DNA of 64,000 nt. Source: Cyanobium usitatum str. Tous (GTDB taxonomy: Bacteria; Cyanobacteriota; Cyanobacteriia; PCC-6307; Cyanobiaceae). The notes beneath the pieces are model-generated. The model did no database searches. It was not told where the DNA came from and saw only the letters and a list, made by a program, of their open reading frames with translations. Numbering within the stretch: position 1 is the first letter of the stretch; every line of letters begins with the position of its first letter. The stretch is taken from the NCBI RefSeq assembly GCF_963920485.1, contig NZ_OY986431.1:310001-374000 (forward strand), in the 5' to 3' direction. The translations under genes were made by a program, and so were the position numbers. Positions 1 to 12,263 of the stretch are shown here, piece by piece.

Positions 1-814
1 TGGAAAGGCCAAACCCCTCGCCTAGGAGGCCTCCTGAGCCGATCGCCATCAAGCTCTGCACCAGTTGGTAGCCGTCCCCCTGGGCATCTCGCCAGGGATC
101 CAGGAAGGACACAACCCGCAAACGCTGGTATTCGTTAAGCATGATGCTGCCGCTGCCAAGCAGCCCTCCCGCTCCGGCTGCCCCGAGCAGCAGGGGCAGG
201 GAAACCCCCCCAGCCAGGGCCATCAGCCAGAGCAGCAGCCCCGATAGGGCGGCGGTGCTGAGGTTTGGTTGCTTGAGGATCAGCAGGATCAGGGCCCCAA
301 ATGCCCCTAGCCAGAGCAGTTTCTGATCGTTGCCGATGCGCTTCCAGTGGGCAAAAAGGGCAGCGCCCTGCAACACCACAAAAGGCTTGACCAATTCCGA
401 TGGCTGCAGCTGTACCGGTCCAAGCACCAGCCAGCGACTGGCGCCGTTGACAGTGCTGCCCATCACCAGGGTGGCTGCGACCAGAGCGATGCCAACCCAC
501 AACCCCAGGGGAGCTAGGTGCAACCAGCGCCGCAGGCTGGTGCGTAGGCCGAGCCAGAGCAGTCCCCAGCTGGCAACCATCCAAATCAACTGGCGCTTTA
601 GATAAAAGGCGCCGTCACCCATCTCCCGTTCAGCTACCCACCAACTGGCGGAGGTGAGCACCAGTAGTCCGATCAGGCTCCAGAGCGCCACCATGCCCAG
701 AAGTAATCTGGCTTCTGCTGGCCACTGGGACCAGGGCAACGGCAGCAGCGCCCCAGCCTTCGGAGAACCGCTAACTGCGTCGCGGTGGGGGTTGTGAGTT
801 GCGGTGCGGGCCAA
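1..814 (-). CDS. FtsW/RodA/SpoVE-family protein (peptidoglycan glycosyltransferase), 3' part cut off by the window
   Basis: This is a polytopic inner-membrane SEDS protein that polymerises lipid II glycan in division or elongation. The minus strand reads SSWWVAERE-type, NGASRWL, QPSELVKPF and AIGSGGLLGEGFGLS, which are SEDS hallmarks. Several hydrophobic segments lie between them. The frame is open to position 1, so the C-terminus lies outside the window. There is no early ATG. The first usable start after the in-frame stop is TTG at 814, and an internal ATG at 694 would remove the first conserved stretch. It lies downstream of apcC on the same strand but behind a terminator at 913-936. FtsW and RodA cannot be separated from this part alone. 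Confidence 0.85.
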   Translation of the reverse strand, partial: MARTATHNPHRDAVSGSPKAGALLPLPWSQWPAEARLLLGMVALWSLIGLLVLTSASWWVAEREMGDGAFYLKRQLIWMVASWGLLWLGLRTSLRRWLHLAPLGLWVGIALVAATLVMGSTVNGASRWLVLGPVQLQPSELVKPFVVLQGAALFAHWKRIGNDQKLLWLGAFGALILLILKQPNLSTAALSGLLLWLMALAGGVSLPLLLGAAGAGGLLGSGSIMLNEYQRLRVVSFLDPWRDAQGDGYQLVQSLMAIGSGGLLGEGFGLS

Positions 815-912
815 GGCTGAAATTGGGGAGTGGCAGAGGTGGGGCCAACGTCAACCCATTGAGCCGTGAGTGGGGGGGTGTTGTCTACCCCCGCCAACCA
901 GAGTCAAACAAT

Positions 913-936
913 AAAAAAGCCCGGCATCTGCCGAGC
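913..936 (-). terminator. Rho-independent terminator of the apc cluster
   Basis: On the minus strand a GC-rich stem (GCTCGGC / GCCGGGC, loop AGAT) is followed directly by six T. It lies 28 bases past the apcC stop, so it probably ends the apcA-apcB-apcC transcript before the ftsW-like gene. Confidence 0.75.
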
Positions 937-963
937 TTGGGGAGAAACGAGAGGTACTGAATA

Positions 964-1164
964 TCAGTTGCCGACGTTCTGTTGGCGACGCCCAGCCGCT
1001 AGTTCCACTTTGAGGATCTTGCCGCCCTGCTTCATGATCCGCTGCTGCTCAGCGAACCAGCTGTCGTAGGGCACCCATTTGGTGAAATAGGTGTTTTGAA
1101 GCTCACGCTGGGAGCGGCTCTTTTCCGGGCAAGGAATGCAAGCCGTGATCTTGAACAGACGCAT
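964..1164 (-). CDS. apcC: Phycobilisome core linker L_C (allophycocyanin-associated, 7.8 kDa type)
   Basis: ApcC is the small linker that caps allophycocyanin trimers in the phycobilisome core cylinders on the stromal face of the thylakoid. The 66-residue length is standard for the family. The N-terminus MRLFKITACIPC and the segment QNTYFTKWVPYDSWF are characteristic, and the short basic C-terminus is also typical. It is the last gene of apcA-apcB-apcC, 33 bases after apcB, and is followed by a terminator. Confidence 0.96.
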   Translation of the reverse strand: MRLFKITACIPCPEKSRSQRELQNTYFTKWVPYDSWFAEQQRIMKQGGKILKVELAAGRRQQNVGN

Positions 1165-1197
1165 GGAGATGATCCTCGGGTGTGCCGATGGCAGGGA

Positions 1198-1686
1198 TCA
1201 GTTGCCCAGGCCGGAGCAGATGTAGTCGAAATAGACAGCCATTTCACGGCCGGCATCCGGACCCACCAAGGCAGCGGTGGTTTCCTTCATGGCCTGGATG
1301 GATTGAACGGTTGCACCAATGGGTACACCCAGGGAGTTGTAGGTCTCTTTGAGACCATTCAAGACCCGCTCATCGAGGATGGAGGTGTCGCCAGCCAGCA
1401 TGGCGTAGGTGGCGTAGCGCAGGTAGTAATCCAGATCGCGGATGCAGGCTGCATAGCGACGGGTGGTGTACATGTTGCCGCCCGGACGGGTGATATCCGA
1501 ATACAGCAGCGACTTGGCTACGGCCTCTCTGATGATGGCCGAACCATTGGCGCTGATGGTGGCAGCGGCGCGGACGCGCAGTTCACCACTGGTGAAGTAC
1601 TGCTCCAGGCGGCCCATGGCGGAGTCGTCTAGGTACAGGCCCTGAACGTCGGCCTGATTAATGACGTTTGTGATCGCGTCTTGCAT
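1198..1686 (-). CDS. apcB: Allophycocyanin beta subunit
   Basis: This phycobiliprotein of the phycobilisome core carries phycocyanobilin and passes energy towards the terminal emitters. The 162 residues match the family length. The chromophore cysteine is Cys81 in the context [15 protein letters not shown]. Asn71 in [10 protein letters not shown] is the residue methylated in beta-type phycobiliproteins. The ATG start gives the usual MQDAIT N-terminus. The gene lies 42 bases downstream of apcA and is presumably cotranscribed with it. Confidence 0.97.
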   Translation of the reverse strand: MQDAITNVINQADVQGLYLDDSAMGRLEQYFTSGELRVRAAATISANGSAIIREAVAKSLLYSDITRPGGNMYTTRRYAACIRDLDYYLRYATYAMLAGDTSILDERVLNGLKETYNSLGVPIGATVQSIQAMKETTAALVGPDAGREMAVYFDYICSGLGN

Positions 1687-1728
1687 GAATCCAGCTGTGG
1701 TGGCGGGGAGTAGTAAAAGAACGCTGCC

Positions 1729-2214
1729 TCAGGAGAGGGCGCCAATGACGTAGTCGAAGTAGAAACCGGCTTCTTCAGCGTCAGAGCCGGTGAGTAGGCC
1801 CATGGCGGCGTTCTTCATTTCCCGCACGGACTCAGCCATGGCATCGAGGGGAGTGCCGAGGGAGCGATACATCTCCTTGGCTCCGATGATGCCAACCTCT
1901 TCAATGGGGGTCACATCGCCGGCGATGATCCCGTAGGTCACCAAGCGCAGGTAGTAGTCCATGTCGCGAAGACACGAAGCGGTCATCTCCTCGCCGTAGG
2001 CGTTGCCGCCGGGGGAAATCACGTCGGGACGCCGCTGGAACAGGGCGCCACCAGCGGTCTTGACGATGCGCTCGCGGCTTTCTCCGAGAACCTGGGCGAC
2101 GCGAATACGACGTTGACCAGCGCCCACGAAGGACTTGATCTGGTCGAGTTCGCCAGGGCTGAGATAGCGGGCTTCCGCGTCCGCGTTGATGATCGAGTTG
2201 GAGACGATGCTCAT
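1729..2214 (-). CDS. apcA: Allophycocyanin alpha subunit
   Basis: ApcA pairs with ApcB to form the (alpha-beta)3 discs of the phycobilisome core. The 161 residues starting [18 protein letters not shown] match the family. Cys81 in [13 protein letters not shown] binds phycocyanobilin. The frame is open upstream to a start at 2316, but the extra 34 residues have no family similarity, so ATG at 2214 is chosen. It is first in the apcA-B-C transcript and separated from apcE by a terminator, so it probably has its own strong promoter in 2215-2510. Confidence 0.97.
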   Translation of the reverse strand: MSIVSNSIINADAEARYLSPGELDQIKSFVGAGQRRIRVAQVLGESRERIVKTAGGALFQRRPDVISPGGNAYGEEMTASCLRDMDYYLRLVTYGIIAGDVTPIEEVGIIGAKEMYRSLGTPLDAMAESVREMKNAAMGLLTGSDAEEAGFYFDYVIGALS

Positions 2215-2511
2215 GCAGTTCTGCCTCGAAACAAGCGGCCGCCTTGACGGAGACCGATATCCGGTGGGTAAGGGAAAGGATCGACTTGCGCCGATCGCCA
2301 AATCATTCTGCGGCAAAGCCCCTCACTGCTCCCGTGGCGGTAACAGTTCTTCATGGCGTTTGTGTTCGGAAAACCCGCTGCAGCGCAATGGCTTTGGGCG
2401 ATATTGTTAATAGCGGTTTGGCGCAGCAATTATTCATAATTTTGCTTCGCTAGTCGCTCCACTTGTTTCGGCTTGCGGCTCAACTTTTGCGACAATTGTT
2501 ATCTTGATCAT
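2215..2511 (-). promoter_or_regulatory. apcA-apcB-apcC upstream region (probable promoter and leader)
   Basis: No gene is supported in this roughly 300-base gap between the apcE terminator and apcA. The part near 2400-2515 is clearly more AT-rich than the surroundings (runs such as TTATTCATAATTTTG), as expected for a promoter and 5' leader of a highly expressed operon. No -10/-35 pair is assigned. Confidence 0.45.
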
Positions 2512-2540
2512 AAAAAACCCCCCGAAGTGTCTCCGGGAGG
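2512..2540 (-). terminator. Rho-independent terminator after apcE
   Basis: On the minus strand CCTCCCG pairs with CGGGGGG (one G-U) and is followed by six T. It sits about 70 bases past the apcE stop and insulates apcE from apcA, allowing the linker and the abundant allophycocyanin subunits to be made at different levels. Confidence 0.8.
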
Positions 2541-2610
2541 CTCGAAGTCGCTGAAGCAGTGCGCAGGCGCATGGTTGGCATGCGGTTGAGGCGTTGCTGG
2601 ACTTAGGGGG

Positions 2611-4935
2611 CTACTTCCAGCGGCGAGTCGGCGCAGGTGCTTGGCGGATGCTGCCCGGCCCCGCGATGAAGTTCTCTTGGGGCTTAGCTGTCTTCATGGT
2701 TTCGCCCCCTACGGTCTGGGCTGTCCAGCTCCCCACGACCATCTGCCGACGGGCTGACAGATTTCGATTGGTTATATCCCCGGTAGTGCGTATGGTCTGA
2801 TCAACGGGCACATTTGGACGTTTGTCCTGGACAAATTCATTGGCATAGGCAGAGGCGTCGAAGGGGCGGTTTAGGCCAGGCACCTTACGCGCATTTCGAT
2901 CATTAGCAGTGACAAAACGCTCGTAGGGGACTGTGTCTTCGCCGTAGGTTTCGTTGTATTCGCTGCTGTTGAGAATGCCATCGACTACCCCATAGAAGCC
3001 AGTGTGGGCTGCGGTATCGAAGTAGGCATCGATTTCCCATCTCCCGAAGGTTGGGCGACCTAGCAGCCGGCGATGCATCACCTCGATGGCCTTGGTGATG
3101 TAAAGGCCGGTCCAATAACGGCGGCGGAAGGCCTTGGAACGGGCTACCTGGCGGATGAACTCCCGCAGGCTAATATCGCCGTTCTCGAGCTTGATTTCCT
3201 CAACTTTATTGCGCTCTCCGGCATAGCCAGCAGTGCCTAAAACTTGCACATAGACCGCATTAATAACGGCCTGGGTGCTGGCTTCAGTGCCACGGATGCT
3301 GGGTTGGCCGCCACGGCGGGGCACGGAGCTGCCGCCGGTAGCAATCTGCTGGAGGCGTACGACCTTGGGGCCCACTCGGCGAGGAGTGGCCTTGCGGAAC
3401 TGGACGCTGTCCATCTGGCCAGGCTGGGCCAGGCCATTGCCGATCAGGATGCGGCGGCTGTCGTAGCCGTAGGGCGCTGGCCGGGTTGCCACTGAGGCGG
3501 TGCCGGAAGGGAAAATCGCGCCGTAGTTGAGGGCCAGGGGGTCGTTGCCGCCGCCGTAGACGTGCTGATCGGCGAAGGGTTGGCGATAGGAGGCGTAGAG
3601 GGTGACGTATTGGGGTGCGCCTTCGAAGGGAGCGCTGAAGCGGAATAGCTTGCGATTTGATCCCCAGCCGGCACTCTCCTGGGCTTCTTCACCGAGATCC
3701 CTCAGGTAGGGAACGGTTTCTTCGCCGAACACCCGCGCGTATTCCAGGGTGTTGATTAGGGAATCCACTAGGCCATTCAGGCCTTGGACGCTGACGATGT
3801 CGAAATAGCGGGTGAATTCCTCGCGGGAGCTGATGCCTCGACCGAGGAAGTGGCGGAAGGCCAGCTCAACCGCCCGGCTATTGGAGAAGCCGCCGAAAAA
3901 CTGCTGGCGGTATTCCTTGCTGTGGCCGAGGGAGCGAATGAATTCCCGCATCGACAGCTGGCCCTGGCGCACCTGGGTGGCCTCAACCGGGCAGGGCGTC
4001 TGGCTGTAGGCCTTGGCGATGTCCCGTTCGAAAACCTGCCGGTAGGCGGCCCGAATGACTTCGGCCTTTTGGGCACCACTTAGGCGCGTCCGCATTATGA
4101 AGCGCTGCTTGCCGTCTGCGGCTAGGGCATAAATGGCAGGCAGCTGCAGGCCCTGACTTTCAGGGCTGCCGAGGCGCTGCCGGGTGCTTGGTGTGGCCAC
4201 CTGCAGTTCGGCGAGCAGCACGTTGAAGTACTGAATTACCAGTTGACGGGCCTGGGGGTTGTCCTTGCACAGGCCGGCGGCTGCAGCGCGCATTTCCTGC
4301 AGAGCCACATTGGTGGCAGCCAGGGAGCAGGCCTTCTCCAGTAGATCGCGCAGGCCGCGGGTGTTTACGGCCAGGATGCTTGGGTCCCCTGCTACCAGGG
4401 CGTAGCCCACATAGCGGAGGAACCAGCCCATGTCGCGCAGCGACTTGCGCATCCGATCGGTGCCGTAACGGCCTATTGCGATCGGGCTGAAGCCGGTGGG
4501 CAGCACAACCCTCACGTCGGCGTCGCCACCTGAGCTTTCAAGTAAGCGAGTGATCAGGTTGCCGCCGGAGTCGCCGGTGCCCTGGGCGAAGGTCTGCACC
4601 GAGCGCTGGAAGGCGGCCTGGTCAGCGGCCAGAGGGGTGACGTCCCTTGCTCCACCCCCGACGACGCTCAAGGGAGCATCCAGGTAGGAGAGGGGCGTGC
4701 CGCCGGAGAAGATCCGGTTGGCCGCCTTGGCCACGATGAAATCAGCGTTTTCCGAGATGCGGCGTGCAGCTTCTAAGCGCTGCTGGCCACTCTGGAAAAA
4801 CGCCACCAGGGTTTCAAGCTCGCCGCCGTCGGGGAAGCGATCCTGTTGCTCCGCCTGACGGACGCTGGAGAGCGGCAGGGTGTCGTAGCGCTGGGGTGAA
4901 ACCCTGGTGCTGCCGCTGCTGGCGGTCACGGTCAT
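2611..4935 (-). CDS. apcE: Phycobilisome core-membrane linker ApcE (L_CM), two-repeat form
   Basis: ApcE builds the allophycocyanin core, anchors it to the thylakoid and is a terminal energy emitter. This form has 774 residues. Residues 1 to about 240 are the phycobilin-binding domain, interrupted by the PB-loop (about 75-150). Cys203 in EKACSLAAT matches the chromophore cysteine region of ApcE. Two PBS-linker repeats follow, roughly 290-410 and 570-690, each with a TVPY motif near its end. Only two REP domains are present, whereas three or four occur in larger ApcE forms. ATG at 4935 (MTVTASSGS) is chosen over a start at 4962 by family similarity. It is divergent from the methyltransferase at 5124. 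Confidence 0.97.
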   Translation of the reverse strand: MTVTASSGSTRVSPQRYDTLPLSSVRQAEQQDRFPDGGELETLVAFFQSGQQRLEAARRISENADFIVAKAANRIFSGGTPLSYLDAPLSVVGGGARDVTPLAADQAAFQRSVQTFAQGTGDSGGNLITRLLESSGGDADVRVVLPTGFSPIAIGRYGTDRMRKSLRDMGWFLRYVGYALVAGDPSILAVNTRGLRDLLEKACSLAATNVALQEMRAAAAGLCKDNPQARQLVIQYFNVLLAELQVATPSTRQRLGSPESQGLQLPAIYALAADGKQRFIMRTRLSGAQKAEVIRAAYRQVFERDIAKAYSQTPCPVEATQVRQGQLSMREFIRSLGHSKEYRQQFFGGFSNSRAVELAFRHFLGRGISSREEFTRYFDIVSVQGLNGLVDSLINTLEYARVFGEETVPYLRDLGEEAQESAGWGSNRKLFRFSAPFEGAPQYVTLYASYRQPFADQHVYGGGNDPLALNYGAIFPSGTASVATRPAPYGYDSRRILIGNGLAQPGQMDSVQFRKATPRRVGPKVVRLQQIATGGSSVPRRGGQPSIRGTEASTQAVINAVYVQVLGTAGYAGERNKVEEIKLENGDISLREFIRQVARSKAFRRRYWTGLYITKAIEVMHRRLLGRPTFGRWEIDAYFDTAAHTGFYGVVDGILNSSEYNETYGEDTVPYERFVTANDRNARKVPGLNRPFDASAYANEFVQDKRPNVPVDQTIRTTGDITNRNLSARRQMVVGSWTAQTVGGETMKTAKPQENFIAGPGSIRQAPAPTRRWK

Positions 4936-5123
4936 TGACGAGAGCGAACCGGGCTGGGCCACGTTACGGCGGCCCCTCGGGCCCTTTGCCTAGCCATGAA
5001 CAAATGTTTGCAGCTTCGCTGGCTTGCTGATGCCAATTGCTCCGTCCTTGTGGCCGCTGGACGTGAAAAGCTCAGCCTGTTGCCGCTGATCCGTCCTTGC
5101 CCGCCAGTGATGCCGCCACGCCG

Positions 5124-6296
5124 ATGGTGAGCGCCTTTTACGACCGTTTCCCCTACCCGGGAGACCCCCTCCAAGACGGCCCGCCCCCCGGATACAACTG
5201 GCGCTGGTGCGTCGATAGCGCCTGGGCTGCTGCTACTGGAGCCCTGCCACCGCGCCCCGACTCAGGTGAACGGCCTTGGCGGATTCTCGACGCTGGCTGC
5301 GGCACCGGCGTCAGCACCGATTACCTCTGCCACCTCAATCCAGGTGCTGCGGTGATGGCAGTGGATATCAGCGCCGGAGCCCTTGAGGTGGCACGGGAGC
5401 GCATCCGTCGTTCAGGTGCGGCAAAAGCGGTGCGCGAGTTGCGTATCGAACAGCGCAGCCTGCTGGATCTGGCTGGCGAGGGACCCTTCGACTACATCAA
5501 TTCCGTCGGCGTTCTGCACCACCTGCGCGAGCCAGAGGCTGGCTTGCAGGCATTGGCTGGCTTGCTGCGGCCAGGCGGGCTACTGCATCTTTTTTTGTAT
5601 GCGGATGGCGGCCGCTGGGAAATTCACCGCACCCAGCGGGCCCTGGCAAGGCTGGCCGTCGGTTCAGGGGAGGAGGGGCTACGGCTGGGTCGCCAGCTCC
5701 TAGCCGAGTTGCCTGAGGGAAACCGGCTGCGACAGCATCACGAGCGGCGCTGGATTGTCGACACGGCAGCTGATGCCAATTTTGCGGATATGTATCTGCA
5801 CCCCCAAGAGACCAGCTACAACCTCGAGCGTCTGCTGGCTTTTGTCGCCTCAGCCGGTTTGGAGTTTGCCGGGTTTTCCAATCCTGAGGTGTGGTCGCCG
5901 GCGCGCTTGCTTAGTGGTGAGCTGCTGGAGCGGGCCCAGGGCCTCAGTCAGTTTGAGCAGTGGAGTTTGGTGGAGGAGCTTGATCCCGATATCAGCCATT
6001 TCGAATTTTTTCTCAGCCATGGGGCGGTGAGGAAACCCGATTGGGGCGACGACGAAGTTCTGCTGGCAGCGCGGGGTGAAACCAACCGCTGCCTTTGGGG
6101 TTGGCCAGCCACCCGCTTGATGGGGCCAGACCTATCACCCCTTGACGTCAGCGAAGCGGGCCTCAATTTGATGGCTGTCCTTGAGAGCGCACCGGGTGTG
6201 GCGATCGGCCAGCTGCCTTTGGATTGGCCTGCAGCGCAACGGATTGCCGTGGCCCGCCAACTGCTGAATCAGAGGGTTTTGCTGCCGGTGCTCTGA
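5124..6296 (+). CDS. Class I SAM-dependent methyltransferase, substrate unknown
   Basis: The Rossmann-type methyltransferase core is clear. Motif I is LDAGCGTGVST, the acidic residue at the end of strand 2 lies in AVDISAGALE, and DYINSVGVLHHL resembles motif IV. The N-terminal FYDRFPYPGDPLQ segment is a signature of a conserved cyanobacterial methyltransferase group. The C-terminal 170 residues look unrelated to the catalytic fold and may bind the substrate. An in-frame TTG at 5097 would add nine residues. Neither start has a clear Shine-Dalgarno. The gene precedes the ATP synthase operon on the same strand, but nothing shows a functional link. Confidence 0.8.
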   Translation: MVSAFYDRFPYPGDPLQDGPPPGYNWRWCVDSAWAAATGALPPRPDSGERPWRILDAGCGTGVSTDYLCHLNPGAAVMAVDISAGALEVARERIRRSGAAKAVRELRIEQRSLLDLAGEGPFDYINSVGVLHHLREPEAGLQALAGLLRPGGLLHLFLYADGGRWEIHRTQRALARLAVGSGEEGLRLGRQLLAELPEGNRLRQHHERRWIVDTAADANFADMYLHPQETSYNLERLLAFVASAGLEFAGFSNPEVWSPARLLSGELLERAQGLSQFEQWSLVEELDPDISHFEFFLSHGAVRKPDWGDDEVLLAARGETNRCLWGWPATRLMGPDLSPLDVSEAGLNLMAVLESAPGVAIGQLPLDWPAAQRIAVARQLLNQRVLLPVL

Positions 6297-6502
6297 GGGG
6301 GCGGGGATCAGCACCGTGATAGATTCCGCGCGCCTTTTCAGGGATTTGAGCGCGCTTGTCGGTATCCCTCCCCTGCCCCCTACTTCCCGACTCTGAGCCC
6401 ACCGTTTCGACGGCAGTTCAGGCTGGTGAAGCGGTCGAGCAGCCGGATGATGCCACCGGTGCATCAACCCTGCCAGCGCTAACCGCCGATGTCAGCAATG
6501 GC

Positions 6503-6838
6503 ATGGATGGTTATTTCCGGCTCCAACGCCGGCTTTTGCTAGCAACCTTGCTGCTTTCGGCAGTGGCGGTGGCTGGAACAGCCGTTTTGGGCTCCATCTC
6601 CACGGCTTCTAGCCTGTTGGTGGGTGCTTTAGCTGGCCTTCTTTACCTGTGGCTGCTCAGCCGCAGTGTCACCAAGCTGGGTGAAAATGCCCGGCGGGTT
6701 AGCAAGGTTCAGCTGCTGGTCCCGGTCGTCCTGGTGCTGATCGCAGCCCGGATCCCCCAACTTTCGATCCTGCCGGCTCTTTTGGGCTTTCTGCTCTACA
6801 AGCCGGCCGTGATCCTTCAGGCAGTCTTCGACACCTGA
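6503..6838 (+). CDS. atp1: ATP synthase protein I
   Basis: This small hydrophobic protein is usually the first gene of cyanobacterial atp operons. It helps assemble the c-ring but is not part of the mature enzyme. From ATG 6503 it has 111 residues with four hydrophobic segments (for example LLLATLLLSAVAVAGTAVLG and VPVVLVLIAARI). The frame is open upstream to a TTG at 6356, giving a 160-residue form with a polar, low-complexity extension. The ATG start is preferred because it gives the usual family length. It is followed 54 bases later by atpB. Confidence 0.8.
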   Translation: MDGYFRLQRRLLLATLLLSAVAVAGTAVLGSISTASSLLVGALAGLLYLWLLSRSVTKLGENARRVSKVQLLVPVVLVLIAARIPQLSILPALLGFLLYKPAVILQAVFDT

Positions 6839-6892
6839 TCCCGTTTCCGTTCCGTCGCCCTGGCGACCCCGAACTCCCCTTCGCTGGCTCCA

Positions 6893-7612
6893 ATGCCTCT
6901 CCTTCTCCCCTTTGCTGAACTGGAGGTTGGTAAACACCTCTACTGGCAACTTGGCAACCTCAACATTCACGGCCAGGTCTTCCTGAGCTCTTGGGTCGTT
7001 ATCGGTGCCTTGCTCGCCCTTGTAGTGGTTGGCACCCGCAAGCTGGAGCGTGATCCCCGCGGCACCCAGAACCTGCTGGAGTTCGTCTGGGATTACATCC
7101 GCGATCTCTCCCGTGAACAGATTGGTGAGAAGGCTTACCGAGATTGGATGCCCTTCATCGGCACCCTGTTCCTGTTCATCTTTGTGAGTAACTGGGGCGG
7201 AGCTCTGGTGCCTTGGAAGCTGATCCACCTGCCTAGTGGCGAGCTTGGTGCACCAACTGCTGATATCAACACAACCATTGCCTTGGCTTTGTTGGTATCT
7301 CTTGCCTACTTCTATGCCGGCTTGAGCCGCAAGGGACTGAGGTACTTCGAGTACTACGTGGAGCCGACACCGATCATGCTTCCATTCAAGATCGTTGAAG
7401 ATTTCACCAAGCCCCTTTCCCTTTCCTTCCGTCTCTTTGGCAACATCTTGGCGGATGAACTGGTGGTTGCTGTTCTGGCATTTCTAGTGCCCTTGATTGT
7501 GCCCCTGCCTGCAATGTTCCTGGGTCTTTTTACCAGTGCTATTCAGGCTCTTATTTTTGCCACGCTCGCTGCCTACTACATCGGTGAGGCAGTGCACGAA
7601 GAGCCCCACTAG
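6893..7612 (+). CDS. atpB: ATP synthase subunit a (Fo)
   Basis: Subunit a forms the two proton half-channels against the c-ring in the thylakoid membrane. The 239-residue protein has about five membrane helices. It contains the essential arginine in [16 protein letters not shown] and the family segments [18 protein letters not shown] and [11 protein letters not shown]. In chloroplast naming the gene is atpI. It is the first structural gene of the operon. Confidence 0.96.
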   Translation: MPLLLPFAELEVGKHLYWQLGNLNIHGQVFLSSWVVIGALLALVVVGTRKLERDPRGTQNLLEFVWDYIRDLSREQIGEKAYRDWMPFIGTLFLFIFVSNWGGALVPWKLIHLPSGELGAPTADINTTIALALLVSLAYFYAGLSRKGLRYFEYYVEPTPIMLPFKIVEDFTKPLSLSFRLFGNILADELVVAVLAFLVPLIVPLPAMFLGLFTSAIQALIFATLAAYYIGEAVHEEPH

Positions 7613-7735
7613 TAGCTCTTCTCTGGCAGCTCCGCTCCGGCGGTCTGCTAAATCTCCCTCGCGCAGGTCCGGAGGCATTCCGGGCCCATCTTTGAAAGGA
7701 TGTCCTCAGCGCAGGGTTTTAATCCCGGTCCATAA

Positions 7736-8020
<285 letters not shown>

Positions 8021-8119
8021 GCCTTGTTGTGAGTGGAAGGAGGGCGGGGGCTTGTTGCTCCTGCTCTTCCAGGCTCGCAAACCTCAATCCCGACCGATCG
8101 TTCCAGCGCCCTCGCCCCA

Positions 8120-8590
8120 ATGACCAGCTGGCTTCTGCTCGCCGAAGCAGGTGTCCCTGAGGGAGGTCTTTTTGACCTCGATGCCACCCTGCCGCTGATG
8201 GCGGTTCAGGTTGTTCTCCTCACTTTCATTCTGAATTCGCTGTTCTTCCGCCCCGTTGGCCGGGCTGTGGAGGAGCGTGAGAGCTTTATCTCCACTAGCC
8301 GCGCCGACGCCAAGCAGAAGCTGGCTCAAGCCGAGCGGCTGGAAGCCGATCTCAAGGAACAGCTCAAGGACGCGCGTCAGCAGTCCCAAAAGCTGATCCT
8401 CGAGGCCGAGCAGGAGATGGATCGTCTTTACCGCGACGCCCTTGCCGCGGCTACGGCCGATGCCAATGCTTCCCGGGAGCAGGCCCGCCGTGAGATTGAT
8501 TCTCAGCGAGATCAGGCCATGGCCCGGCTTAATAAGGACGCCGACAAGCTCGGTGATCTGATCGTGACCCGCTTGCTGGCAGCCTCATGA
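8120..8590 (+). CDS. atpF2: ATP synthase subunit b' (peripheral stalk)
   Basis: Photosynthetic organisms use a b/b' heterodimer as the peripheral stalk, and this is the b' copy, often called atpG in cyanobacteria. It has an N-terminal membrane helix ([19 protein letters not shown]) followed by a long charged coiled coil to the C-terminus. ATG 8120 gives 156 residues. The frame is open upstream to 8033, but that extension has no family similarity. It overlaps the b gene by four bases (ATGA). Confidence 0.93.
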   Translation: MTSWLLLAEAGVPEGGLFDLDATLPLMAVQVVLLTFILNSLFFRPVGRAVEERESFISTSRADAKQKLAQAERLEADLKEQLKDARQQSQKLILEAEQEMDRLYRDALAAATADANASREQARREIDSQRDQAMARLNKDADKLGDLIVTRLLAAS

Positions 8591-9110
8591 CTTTCATGCT
8601 CCCCTCCTTGCTTGCAAGTCACGGCGGATTTGGTTTCAACCTCAATCCGTTTGAGACCAACATCATCAACTTGGCGATTGTTATCGCCGGCCTTTGGAAG
8701 TTTTTGCCGGGTTTCCTCGGCAGTATCCTGGAGCGCCGTCGTGCCGCCATCCTCAGCGATCTGCAAGATGCTGAGCAGCGTCTTCTCGCCGCAACGTCTT
8801 CGTTAGTCCAAGCTCAGCAGGATTTGTCGGCTGCGCAACAAAAGGCTGAGCAGATTCGCGCTGATGGTTTGGCCCGGGCCCAATCTTTGCGCCTGGAAAG
8901 CGAAAAGCGCACGATCAACGAAATGGCCCGCCTTAAGCAGGGAGCCATGGCCGACTTGAATGCCGAAGCAGCCCGCGTCACCGACCAGTTGCGCCGCGAA
9001 GCCGCCAATCGGGCTATTGCCCAAGCACTTGCCACCCTTCCCGGCAAGCTCAATGCAGATGCCCAGGCCCGACTGATCGATCAGTCCATTTCAACCCTGG
9101 GTAAAGCCTG

Positions 9111-9111
<1 letters not shown>
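8587..9111 (+). CDS. atpF: ATP synthase subunit b (peripheral stalk)
   Basis: This 174-residue subunit has an amphipathic start, one membrane helix ([20 protein letters not shown]) and a long coiled coil rich in Ala, Gln, Arg and Glu. It pairs with b' to hold the alpha3beta3 head against rotation. Its start overlaps the b' stop by four bases and its stop overlaps the delta start by one base, indicating translational coupling of the stalk subunits. Confidence 0.95.
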
Positions 9112-11280
<2,169 letters not shown>

Positions 11281-11295
11281 GGAGGGGCATAACTA

Positions 11296-12249
11296 ATGGC
11301 AAACCTCAAAGATATCCGCGACCGGATTGGTTCGGTCAAGAACACTCGCAAGATCACTGAGGCCATGCGCCTGGTGGCAGCCGCCAAGGTGCGCCGCGCC
11401 CAGGAGCAGGTGCTGCGCAGCCGTCCTTTTGCTGACCGGCTCGCCCGCGTGCTGGAAAATCTTCAGTCACGCATGCGCTTTGAAGATGCCGATGCTCCCC
11501 TGCTCGAGCAGCGCGAGGTTGGCACCATCACCCTGCTTGCCGTTACCGGTGATCGGGGCTTGTGCGGTGGCTACAACGCCAACATCATCAAGCGCACCGA
11601 ATTGCGCACCGCTGAATTGGTTGGCCAGGGCTACAAGGTGGATCTGGTATTGATCGGCCGTAAGGCGATCACCTACTTCCAGAACCGCGCTAATCAGTAC
11701 ACGATTCGCGCTACCTTTACCGGTCTTGATCAGGTGCCCAAGGCGAGTGAAGCGATGGGTATCGCCAACGAAGTGCTGGCGGAGTTTCTCTCCGGCAGCA
11801 CCGACCGTGTCGAGATCATCTTTACCAAGTTCATCAACTTGGTGAGCTCCAAGCCGGTAATTCAGACCCTGCTGCCCCTCGATCCCCAAGGCATTGCTAT
11901 CCCTGAAGACGAGATCTTCCGCCTCACTACCCGGGAAGGTCGGCTGGGAGTTGAAGTGGGTACGGCTGCCAACTTGCAGCCCAAGCTGCCCTCCGACATT
12001 GTTTTTGATCAGAGCCCTGATCAGCTGCTCAATGCTCTGCTGCCCCTTTATCTGGAAAACCAGCTTCTGCGTTCTCTGCAGGAGGCCGCAGCTTCGGAGT
12101 TGGCCAGCCGGATGACGGCAATGAACAACGCCAGTGATAACGCCAAGGCTCTAGCTAAGAGCCTCACGCTCGACTACAACAAGGCTCGCCAGGCCGCCAT
12201 TACCCAGGAAATTCTGGAAGTGGTTGGCGGCTCTGCCGGTATGTCCTGA
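11296..12249 (+). CDS. atpG: ATP synthase subunit gamma (central stalk)
   Basis: Gamma is the rotating shaft linking the c-ring to the catalytic head. The 317 residues exceed the usual non-photosynthetic bacterial length because of the insertion typical of photosynthetic gammas, here around residues 200-235 ([11 protein letters not shown] region). The two redox-active cysteines of chloroplast gamma are absent there, as expected in cyanobacteria, so no thiol control of that type is predicted. A good Shine-Dalgarno (GAGGAGG) lies just before the ATG. The cyanobacterial name is atpC. Confidence 0.97.
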   Translation: MANLKDIRDRIGSVKNTRKITEAMRLVAAAKVRRAQEQVLRSRPFADRLARVLENLQSRMRFEDADAPLLEQREVGTITLLAVTGDRGLCGGYNANIIKRTELRTAELVGQGYKVDLVLIGRKAITYFQNRANQYTIRATFTGLDQVPKASEAMGIANEVLAEFLSGSTDRVEIIFTKFINLVSSKPVIQTLLPLDPQGIAIPEDEIFRLTTREGRLGVEVGTAANLQPKLPSDIVFDQSPDQLLNALLPLYLENQLLRSLQEAAASELASRMTAMNNASDNAKALAKSLTLDYNKARQAAITQEILEVVGGSAGMS

Positions 12250-12263
12250 GTCTGGGGGCTGGT

